Position numbers and translations under genes: made by a program. Positions 1-5,012 of a stretch of DNA of 6,566 bases are shown here, one piece after another (within the stretch, counting starts at the first letter, position 1; each line of letters opens with the position of its first letter). The notes under the pieces were generated by a model. The model did no database searches. It had not been told where the DNA came from and worked only from the letters and a program-made list of their open reading frames with translations. This DNA is from an uncultured Lachnospiraceae bacterium (GTDB lineage Bacteria > Bacillota > Clostridia > Lachnospirales > Lachnospiraceae). Location of the stretch: assembly GCA_910588565.1 (NCBI GenBank), contig CAJUPF010000117.1, positions 1 through 6,566 on the forward strand. The letters run 5' to 3'.

Positions 1-920
1 TGCAGTTCTGCGGCTCCGCTTTGCAGGCTGTTCCCACCGTCTTTTAACGCAGAGGTGCCATCCTGTAGTTTGGCAGCTCCATCTGTCAGGTCATGTACCC
101 CATCTTTTAACTCAGTCTCTGCTCCATCCTGCAGCTTGGAAACGCCATCCTGCAATTCTCCTGCCCCATCATCTAATTTCCCGATTGCATCTAGCAGTTC
201 TGTAACCTGATCCATCAGTTCATCATCATCCACTTCTATATTAAGGTTTAATGGGATTCCATTGATGGATATTCCACCCAGCTCAAAATCTGTCACATCT
301 GCCGTAATTTCAATATCTGCCCCTTTGCCGGGTAAAATCGTATAAGTGAGCTGTTTATCGCTCCCTACATTGGCAATAGTAGCATCCCCTGCGACAATAT
401 TTTTACACTTGTCAGTATCCAGCGATAAAGATGCCTGCAATGCATAACTTTCATAGAAGTTCCCCCGGCATTTTTCATTTTTTTCAATCTGGAGTTTCAT
501 TTTCATTGCACCGCTCATGCCTGCAATTTCTTCTCCGGAATAAGGTTTTCCATCCATATAATATTGAATCTTAATATCCCAGGGCATAACTACACTGTCA
601 AGTTTCCCCTCATAATAAAGTTTCGCCGCAGACGTATGGATTGTCACTGTATTACCCGAATAATCCGCCTCATCTGTGGTAGTCATATTTCTTATATTCT
701 GATATTTTCCATAATCAACAACTTTTCCGCTTTCTACATTGAAAATATTGACCACATTGATTTCCTTTGCAGAGCCGCCATTATCCAAATTTACATACAC
801 TACTTCTTCTTTCTGTGAATTTGCTTCAGAAGCTGACGCAAAAACTGGCAAAACAGCAGTTGCAGCTATGGCTGCCGCCAGTAAGGCTGCCAAAATTTTT
901 TTTAATTTAGAACAGTTCAT
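1..920 (-). CDS. Secreted protein with C-terminal Leu/Gly heptad repeats (3' end outside window)
   Basis: The frame opens with ATG at 920-918 and stays open to the left edge, so about 306 residues are visible and the C-terminus is missing. Residues 1-30 form a signal peptide: a KLKK basic start, a long Ala/Leu core, then VFASASEA with plausible AxA cleavage sites. Cys3 precedes the hydrophobic core and is not a lipobox. Residues about 35-235 look like a beta-rich extracytoplasmic domain with no membrane segment. From residue 246 the chain becomes X-X-X-Leu-X-X-Gly heptads (IGKLDDG, AGELQDG, VSKLQDG and so on), a repeat seen in MMPL- and YhgE/Pip-type envelope proteins and predicted to form an extended coiled coil. 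GGAGG lies 9 nt before the start and overlaps the end of the transporter gene, so the two are probably translated together. I infer that it is the extracytoplasmic partner of that transporter; the substrate is unknown. A C-terminal membrane anchor outside the window is possible. Confidence 0.88.
   Translation of the reverse strand, partial: MNCSKLKKILAALLAAAIAATAVLPVFASASEANSQKEEVVYVNLDNGGSAKEINVVNIFNVESGKVVDYGKYQNIRNMTTTDEADYSGNTVTIHTSAAKLYYEGKLDSVVMPWDIKIQYYMDGKPYSGEEIAGMSGAMKMKLQIEKNEKCRGNFYESYALQASLSLDTDKCKNIVAGDATIANVGSDKQLTYTILPGKGADIEITADVTDFELGGISINGIPLNLNIEVDDDELMDQVTELLDAIGKLDDGAGELQDGVSKLQDGAETELKDGVHDLTDGAAKLQDGTSALKDGGNSLQSGAAEL
3..185 (-). repeat. Leu/Gly heptad repeat array in the secreted protein
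   Basis: Residues 246-306 of the secreted protein are a continuous run of X-X-X-Leu-X-X-Gly units with Asp usually just before the Gly. One unit, at 99-122 (AETELKDG), has eight residues instead of seven and so inserts a one-residue phase shift into the heptad. The array continues beyond the left edge. This is a coding repeat with diverged nucleotide sequence, not a mobile element. Confidence 0.85.
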
Positions 921-926
921 TTTACA

Positions 927-3026
927 TTACCTCCTTAATAATGCCGGTCTATGTCTGCGCTTTAAAGCCGCCGGCTTATGTTCCCTGCTTTTTTTCGGTG
1001 TTCTTGTAATCAGTTTATCAAACAAAAATAACAATCCCGGAAGAATCAGAAGCACAATCATCAACGAAAAAATCGCGCCACGTCCTACAAAAATGCCAAG
1101 CTGTGCCAATAATTGATTGGTTGATATATAGCCCAACAGCAACCCTACTGCTGTAAGCACAATACCAGATGTCAGGATCGAAACTGTCACATCGGAAATC
1201 GTGTGCCATACAGCCTCTTTCTTTTGAAACGTCTGCCTGTTTTCTTTATACCTGTCTGTCATAAGGATTGCATAATCTACCGTGGCTCCTAATTGAATAG
1301 AGCTGATGATAAGATATGCAATATAGAAAATTGTCTGATTCATAAAATACGGGCAGGAAAGATTCAGCCAGATAGCCGTTTCTATGCTCAATACCAGAAT
1401 AACAGGCAAAGAGATCGATTTCATCGTCAAGAGAAGCACGATGAAAACAGCAGCAATCGCGGCTAAATTTACTTTCACCATATCCACCGTTACCGTATCC
1501 ATTAAGTCATAAGTGCTTACGCCCTCTCCTGCAAGATACCATGTCCCAGGATAACAGGATTCTGCAATCTCCCGGATCGTTTCAACCAATTCAAACGTTT
1601 CCTCACCTTCATAATGGGCGTCTACGGAAAGCACCATACGGCTGTAGTCATCACTCATCAGCATTGCCAGCGTGTCTTCATCCAGATATTCCAGGGGGAT
1701 TTCTGCGCCTGCCATATCAACATAAGATATGATACTTGTTATTTCGGGCAGCTCATGCAATTCGTCAGAAAGTTTTGTTTCCGTAGCTGTATCTCCACGC
1801 GGAACCAGCAATACATAAGTATCACGCTGTCCAAACACTTTTTCAATCGAAGCAATATCTTTGCCTAACTGTGTTTCTTCATTAAAAATGTTTGATGAGC
1901 CATAATAGTACTCATTTGCATTAGAAGCCAGATAAGCAGGCGCAATGATAATGGCAAATATGCAGACCAAAGGAACTGCGATACGATTTACTGCTTTCCC
2001 AAATCTTTGGAATCCAGGCATAAACATCTGGTGTTTTGTCCTGTCTAAAATCTTGAAAGCCATGAGTATCAAGGAAGGCATAAAAATGAAAACTGTGATA
2101 AGACTGACTGCTATTCCTTTTGCCAAAGCCAGACCCAAATCAGGCCCGATTTTAAACTGCATCAATACCAACGCAAGAAAACCGATCACTGTTGTAAGGC
2201 CGCTGGACAAAATAGAAGTCGTAGACTTGCACAGCGCATCCACCATTGCTATCTGCTCGTTTAGCTGCTCTTTCCGGCATTCCTCAAAACGATGGATTAA
2301 AAATACAGAATAGTCCAGAGAAACCGCAAGCTGCAAAATACTCCCTGCTGCATTTGTCACAAAAGAGATCTCGCCAAACATCATATTTGTTCCGCCATTG
2401 ATTAATATTGCAATCCCCAAACCAATCAAAATAATCAGCGGTTCTGCCCATGAGGTAGTAGTAAGTATTAATACAATAAGCACAAACAACACTGCAATCA
2501 CTGTAATTTTCCTGATTTCTGAAACGGTATTTGTTGTAGCTGTAGCTGTTGAAACAGCGCTTCCAGACATCGCATTTTCATCGCCTATGATTTCCCTTAT
2601 ATCGGATACGGCACTGATTCGTTTTTCTTCTTCAATCGTCACAGTAAACAATGCAGTATCATCTATATAATATGTTTTCAGAGTATTTGCATCCAAAACG
2701 CTGACAGGAATCGTAATGTCCGCCACATCGTCAAGCCATGTAACTTCTGTGACTCCCTTTACTGATTCCAGCTGCTTTTTGTATTCCAACGCTTCCGGTA
2801 TTGACACGTCATTGACCATAACACGAGTATTCGGTATTCCGCCTTCAAACTCCTGCTCCATCAAATCCAGCGCTAATGTAGACTTGGCGCTCTCTGGCAG
2901 ATAGTCATTCATGTCATAATTGACAGATACCATATTCTTGAGAAATACACAAACTACTGCTGCTATGAGGAAAACGATTAAAATGCCTTTTCGGTATTTC
3001 ACAACATTGCTGTAAAACTTTCTCAT
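927..3026 (-). CDS. MMPL/RND-family transporter, full length
   Basis: This 699-residue protein has the duplicated topology of the RND superfamily: one membrane segment (about 12-31), a large extracytoplasmic domain (32-172), five membrane segments (about 174-325), then the same pattern again (segment 347-366, extracytoplasmic 367-515, five segments 519-669). Each half carries the Asp-Tyr pair typical of MMPL proteins in its central helix: LDYSVFL at Asp238 and TVDYAIL at Asp584, expected to act in proton coupling. MMPL proteins export lipids, peptides or other hydrophobic compounds; the cargo here cannot be read from the sequence. There is no Leu/Gly coiled coil in either loop, unlike the second transporter in this window. 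The cytoplasmic tail (677-699) is very basic. The ATG start has GGAGGG 8 nt upstream and overlaps the stop of the 105-residue gene by 4 bp (ATGA). The divergent TetR gene is the likely regulator. Confidence 0.93.
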   Translation of the reverse strand: MRKFYSNVVKYRKGILIVFLIAAVVCVFLKNMVSVNYDMNDYLPESAKSTLALDLMEQEFEGGIPNTRVMVNDVSIPEALEYKKQLESVKGVTEVTWLDDVADITIPVSVLDANTLKTYYIDDTALFTVTIEEEKRISAVSDIREIIGDENAMSGSAVSTATATTNTVSEIRKITVIAVLFVLIVLILTTTSWAEPLIILIGLGIAILINGGTNMMFGEISFVTNAAGSILQLAVSLDYSVFLIHRFEECRKEQLNEQIAMVDALCKSTTSILSSGLTTVIGFLALVLMQFKIGPDLGLALAKGIAVSLITVFIFMPSLILMAFKILDRTKHQMFMPGFQRFGKAVNRIAVPLVCIFAIIIAPAYLASNANEYYYGSSNIFNEETQLGKDIASIEKVFGQRDTYVLLVPRGDTATETKLSDELHELPEITSIISYVDMAGAEIPLEYLDEDTLAMLMSDDYSRMVLSVDAHYEGEETFELVETIREIAESCYPGTWYLAGEGVSTYDLMDTVTVDMVKVNLAAIAAVFIVLLLTMKSISLPVILVLSIETAIWLNLSCPYFMNQTIFYIAYLIISSIQLGATVDYAILMTDRYKENRQTFQKKEAVWHTISDVTVSILTSGIVLTAVGLLLGYISTNQLLAQLGIFVGRGAIFSLMIVLLILPGLLFLFDKLITRTPKKSREHKPAALKRRHRPALLRR
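930..934 (-). promoter_or_regulatory. Ribosome-binding site of the secreted protein, inside the transporter stop region
   Basis: The minus strand reads TTAAGGAGGTAATG. GGAGG (934-930) is 9 nt from the ATG at 920, and the TAA stop of the transporter (929-927) abuts it. The last codons of the transporter (Leu-Arg-Arg-stop) are therefore written by the Shine-Dalgarno sequence of the next gene. This fixes the start of the secreted protein and suggests coupled translation. Confidence 0.85.
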
Positions 3027-3340
3027 AGATTCGTCCCTCCATTCTCTATATCCGGCACACCAGACAGAGCAAATACATTCTTTTCCCCCTTTAATATAAG
3101 CTGTATCATTGTAGTATTAATCTTACCTGTTGCAATATATGGAATTGTTCGTGTCAGAGAAATAATTTTGCCCTCAATCCGGCAATTTCCTGATTCGTCT
3201 ACACATCCCTGAAAGGCTTCCGTATGTTCCAAAATCGTCAAAAATCCACTAATACATTCTTCTTTCCATTCAACAGTCATTGTTCCATATCTTTTTCCGA
3301 TGGATGTCTGCATTACTATGGAAAAGGCTTGTTTTTCCAT
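3023..3340 (-). CDS. Small conserved-looking protein of unknown function, first gene of the transporter operon
   Basis: I do not recognise this 105-residue protein. It starts MEKQAFSIVMQTSIGKRYG and has alternating short hydrophobic stretches, suggesting a small mostly beta fold. There is no signal peptide or membrane segment, so it should be cytoplasmic. Notable segments are GTMTVEW (19-25), GFLTILEHTEAFQG (32-45), ESGNCRIEGK (49-58) and LTRTIPYIATGKI (62-74). Its two Cys near the middle (C46, C53) do not form an obvious metal site. The frame is open upstream to 3448, but ATG at 3340 is preferred because GGAGG (3351-3347) lies 6 nt before it, and the extra 36 residues would fall in the promoter region. 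Its TGA overlaps the transporter ATG (ATGA), so the two are translationally coupled. It may be an accessory, ligand-binding or regulatory protein; this is guesswork. Confidence 0.8.
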   Translation of the reverse strand: MEKQAFSIVMQTSIGKRYGTMTVEWKEECISGFLTILEHTEAFQGCVDESGNCRIEGKIISLTRTIPYIATGKINTTMIQLILKGEKNVFALSGVPDIENGGTNL

Positions 3341-3346
3341 TAATAT

Positions 3347-3351
3347 CCTCC
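3347..3351 (-). promoter_or_regulatory. Ribosome-binding site that decides the start of the 105-residue protein
   Basis: The minus strand reads GGAGGATATTAATG, with 6 nt between GGAGG and ATG at 3340. No comparable site precedes the longer alternative start at 3448. Confidence 0.85.
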
Positions 3352-3379
3352 TTCTATACAATTTTGCTTTTCGCACACT

Positions 3380-3434
3380 ACACAGTATATAAAAAGAAAC
3401 TGGAAATAAAAACAGACAAACAGTTATACTGTGT
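3380..3434. promoter_or_regulatory. Probable promoter/operator zone of the minus-strand transporter operon
   Basis: Two minus-strand -10-like hexamers lie here: TATACT (3389-3384) and TATAAC (3428-3423). Neither has a good -35 at 16-18 bp, so the start point is not settled. Both sit inside the inverted pair ACACAGTATA (3380-3389) and TATACTGTGT (3425-3434), 10-nt exact arms with a 35-nt spacer. A regulator that binds this motif would cover either -10. This fits repression by the divergent TetR protein, but it is an inference. Confidence 0.4.
3420..3432. promoter_or_regulatory. Perfect 13-bp palindrome, candidate TetR operator
   Basis: The sequence ACAGTTATACTGT has 5-bp perfect arms around a TAT centre. 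TetR-family dimers typically bind palindromes of this kind close to their own genes. It overlaps a possible -10 of the transporter operon and lies about 75 bp upstream of the tetR -35, so it is better placed to control the operon than tetR itself. Confidence 0.45.
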
Positions 3435-3481
3435 TCGATATCAGACACGGAAGTTATATTTGCCTAATAAACGAAATATAC

Positions 3482-3495
3482 CAGACACCTGTCTG
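3482..3495. promoter_or_regulatory. Inverted repeat CAGACA-CC-TGTCTG, second candidate operator
   Basis: Perfect 6-bp arms surround a 2-bp centre. CAGACA also occurs singly at 3413-3418 and 3442-3447, and ATTTGCCTA is repeated at 3458-3466 and 3497-3505, so this block looks partly duplicated with a step of 39-40 bp. It ends 10 bp before the tetR -35, a position suited to autoregulation. Which of the two palindromes is the TetR site cannot be told from one sequence. Confidence 0.4.
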
Positions 3496-3505
3496 AATTT
3501 GCCTA

Positions 3506-3534
3506 TTGGTTTTTTCTTCCCGACAATGTATAAT
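3506..3534 (+). promoter_or_regulatory. Sigma-A type promoter of tetR
   Basis: A consensus -10 TATAAT (3529-3534) is preceded at 17 bp by a -35 TTGGTT (3506-3511), which matches TTGACA at the three most important bases. The predicted start is near 3541, giving a leader of about 25 nt before the TTG codon. The remaining spacer 3341-3565 holds no gene I can support. Confidence 0.7.
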
Positions 3535-3549
3535 TAGAATACTTTTTTC

Positions 3550-3554
3550 GGAGG
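3550..3554 (+). promoter_or_regulatory. Ribosome-binding site supporting the TTG start of tetR
   Basis: GGAGG lies 11 nt upstream of TTG at 3566. An in-frame TGA at 3557-3559 excludes any earlier start. The next ATG (codon 22) would delete the first helix of the DNA-binding domain and has no such site. Confidence 0.8.
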
Positions 3555-3565
3555 TGTGATATATA

Positions 3566-4147
3566 TTGAAAAACGAACAACTTTCATTAAAAACAAAAAA
3601 GGCATTAGCCGCTTCATTAAAAGAAGCCATGCGCCATAAAGCTTTTTCTAAAATCACTGTAAAAGAAATTATCCAAAGCTGCGGCGTAAACCGCAATACG
3701 TTCTATTATCATTTTGAAGATATTTACTCTCTGCTTCGTTGGATGTTGACAGAAGAGGCTATAGATGTAGTAAAGCACTTTGATCTATTAGTTGATTATG
3801 AGGATGCTATCTGCTTTATCATGGATTATGTAGACGAAAATGACTATATTATCAGTTGTGCTTATGATGCCATTGGCCGGGATGAGATGAAACGCTTTTT
3901 TTATTCCGATTTTATAACTGTTACCTCCACTCTGATTAATCATGCAGATGAAAAGTCAAATAAACATCTTGATCCGGAATTCAAAGAGTTCCTTGCAAAA
4001 TTCTATACAGAAGCACTTGCCGGTACGCTGGTCGATTGGGCAAGGGAAAAGCATTCCAGAGATAAAGAAAAGACCATTTTATATCTTAAAACAATTATTC
4101 AAACCGGCCTAAGTTACTTTGATTGCAAATCCTCTATTTTACACTAA
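3566..4147 (+). CDS. TetR/AcrR-family transcriptional regulator
   Basis: This 193-residue protein has the normal length for the family. Residues 8-55 form the N-terminal DNA-binding domain: helix 1 (TKKALAASLKEAMRHKAFS), then the helix-turn-helix TVKEIIQSCGVNRNTFYYHF (31-50), where NRNTFYYHF is the signature recognition helix and turn. The rest is all-helical and resembles the short C-terminal domain of DhaS-like TetR proteins, with a conserved-looking FYTEALAGTLVDWAREK segment (146-162) that would form the dimer and ligand face. Start codon TTG has a good upstream GGAGG, suggesting modest expression. It is divergent from the small-protein/MMPL/secreted-protein operon and shares a 225-bp control region with it, so it most likely represses that operon and itself. 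The ligand is unknown. The stop TAA (4145-4147) directly abuts the 158-bp palindrome, so the structure would lie at the start of the mRNA 3' end. Confidence 0.93.
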   Translation: MKNEQLSLKTKKALAASLKEAMRHKAFSKITVKEIIQSCGVNRNTFYYHFEDIYSLLRWMLTEEAIDVVKHFDLLVDYEDAICFIMDYVDENDYIISCAYDAIGRDEMKRFFYSDFITVTSTLINHADEKSNKHLDPEFKEFLAKFYTEALAGTLVDWAREKHSRDKEKTILYLKTIIQTGLSYFDCKSSILH

Positions 4148-4305
4148 AGCGTGTTTGAAAAATGCTTTCCGACAGATGTATTCCACACTTAGTGGAAGAT
4201 TTGTGCCAAATGAGGGAGGCGTAGCGGGCTACGTTGACCGAATTAGGCACAAATATCACGCTAAGTGGGGGATGCAGATGGCGGGAATGATTTTTCAAAC
4301 ACGCT
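4148..4305 (+). repeat. 158-bp gapless imperfect palindrome, possible structured RNA or miniature mobile element
   Basis: The two halves are reverse complements without any gap around an axis at 4226.5. The outer 16 bp are perfect (AGCGTGTTTGAAAAAT at 4148-4163 against 4290-4305). By hand count, 58 of 79 opposed positions are Watson-Crick and 6 are G-T wobbles on the plus strand. Well-paired blocks include 4199-4207 with 4246-4254 and the apex 4220-4225 with 4228-4233. The mismatches are mostly G opposite A when read on the plus strand, giving three tandem GA/GA steps (4175-4176 with 4277-4278, 4212-4213 with 4240-4241, 4216-4217 with 4236-4237). No protein is credible across it. It lies between convergent genes, immediately after the tetR stop. 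It could be a non-autonomous repeat, a 3'-UTR stabilising structure, or a stand-alone small RNA. The geometry is seen directly; the function is inferred. Confidence 0.85.
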
Positions 4306-4339
4306 CTAGCTATGTCCAAATCATCCTGTCATTTCTAAA

Positions 4340-4392
4340 TGAAGCTGTCACACCAGGAACGCTCTGCCTGATATTACAATGTGACAGCTTCA
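4340..4392. terminator. Inverted repeat with 13-bp arms, candidate terminator of the minus-strand kinase operon
   Basis: TGAAGCTGTCACA (4340-4352) is perfectly complementary to TGTGACAGCTTCA (4380-4392), with a smaller CAGG/CCTG stem (4354-4357 and 4367-4370) inside the loop. On the minus strand it lies 18 bp after the kinase stop and is followed by ATTTAGAAAT, a weak U-run, so termination is plausible but not classical. On the plus strand there is no T-run. A short palindrome TCATTT-CT-AAATGA (4329-4342) overlaps its left foot and would compete with it. Confidence 0.45.
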
Positions 4393-4409
4393 AAATAAAT
4401 TCCAATGTA

Positions 4410-5012
4410 TTAACTTATATTATAAATATGCCCCATCAATGTTATAATCTCTTCCTCATCATTATCCGCCACATTCATACAGTAATTATAATCGGAAGGT
4501 TTTCCCCAATCGTGTCCTGTATAATAATTGTAATATGCACTTCTCATCTTGTCTGACTTTCTTACTTTTACAGATGCCTCTTTTTCGCTTAGGTGATCGA
4601 CCTCCATCGTCTGCCTGATCCGATATTCCATAGGAGCTACAAAAAAAATGCTTTTTACACAGTAATCCGTAAATTCTCTTAAAATATAATCCGCACATCT
4701 TCCAACAAATACAGCGTCACTCTTTTTTGCATCCTCAAGAATAATTTCTTTTTGCGCTTCAAATAAAATATCATTAGCATTCTTTCCGTAATACTTTTTA
4801 GAATTTCCTTCATAGTATACCGGCTGCCAGAGCGGATGCGCCATCCTTTCATCCGCCCTCTCCATAATATGCCTGGCAATGCCGCTGGCTTCGATTGCCC
4901 GATCCAGTATTTTCCAGTCATAATAAGGAATGCATTCCCTTTCGGCAAATTTCCGGGCGATAAAATGCCCTCCGCTTCCAAACTGCCTCCCGATACATAT
5001 AATCTTTCTCAT
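4410..5012 (-). CDS. Cytidylate kinase-like family protein
   Basis: This 200-residue protein matches the short bacterial cytidylate-kinase-like family (AAA-type P-loop kinase fold). It begins MRKIICIGRQFGSGG, where GRQFGSGG (8-15) is the modified P-loop; the Walker lysine is replaced by Gly, which is usual for this family. Other family hallmarks are IPYYDWKIL (28-36), FVGRCADYILRE (102-113), EYRIRQ (129-134) and the tail block DKMRSAYYNYYTGHDWG (154-170), followed by YNYCMN. The length is complete. The frame is open upstream to 5132, but ATG at 5012 is chosen because GGAGG lies 10 nt before it, the family begins here, and the ATG overlaps the transporter stop by 4 bp (ATGA). Translational coupling implies work with that transporter. 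True substrates of this family are largely uncharacterised, so CMP kinase activity should not be assumed. It ends in TAA at 4412-4410. Confidence 0.9.
   Translation of the reverse strand: MRKIICIGRQFGSGGHFIARKFAERECIPYYDWKILDRAIEASGIARHIMERADERMAHPLWQPVYYEGNSKKYYGKNANDILFEAQKEIILEDAKKSDAVFVGRCADYILREFTDYCVKSIFFVAPMEYRIRQTMEVDHLSEKEASVKVRKSDKMRSAYYNYYTGHDWGKPSDYNYCMNVADNDEEEIITLMGHIYNIS

Noticed and set aside
912..914. Cys3 of the secreted protein as a lipoprotein attachment site
   Set aside because: It precedes the hydrophobic core rather than following it, and there is no lipobox; normal signal-peptide cleavage near ASA is more likely.
3341..3448. Longer 141-residue version of the small protein starting at 3448
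   Set aside because: The extra N-terminal part lies in the divergent promoter region and has no ribosome-binding site, while GGAGG sits correctly before ATG at 3340.
4234..4262. TTGACC inside the palindrome as a promoter -35
   Set aside because: No acceptable -10 hexamer lies 16-18 bp downstream on the plus strand.
4119..4556. 145-residue plus-strand open frame across the tetR end, the palindrome and the kinase 3' end
   Set aside because: It runs through a structural repeat and antisense to a well-supported gene, with no ribosome-binding site or recognisable protein pattern.
5009..5012. Frameshift or fusion between the transporter and kinase-like frames
   Set aside because: The ATGA overlap, a ribosome-binding site and two complete family-typical protein ends indicate ordinary translational coupling.
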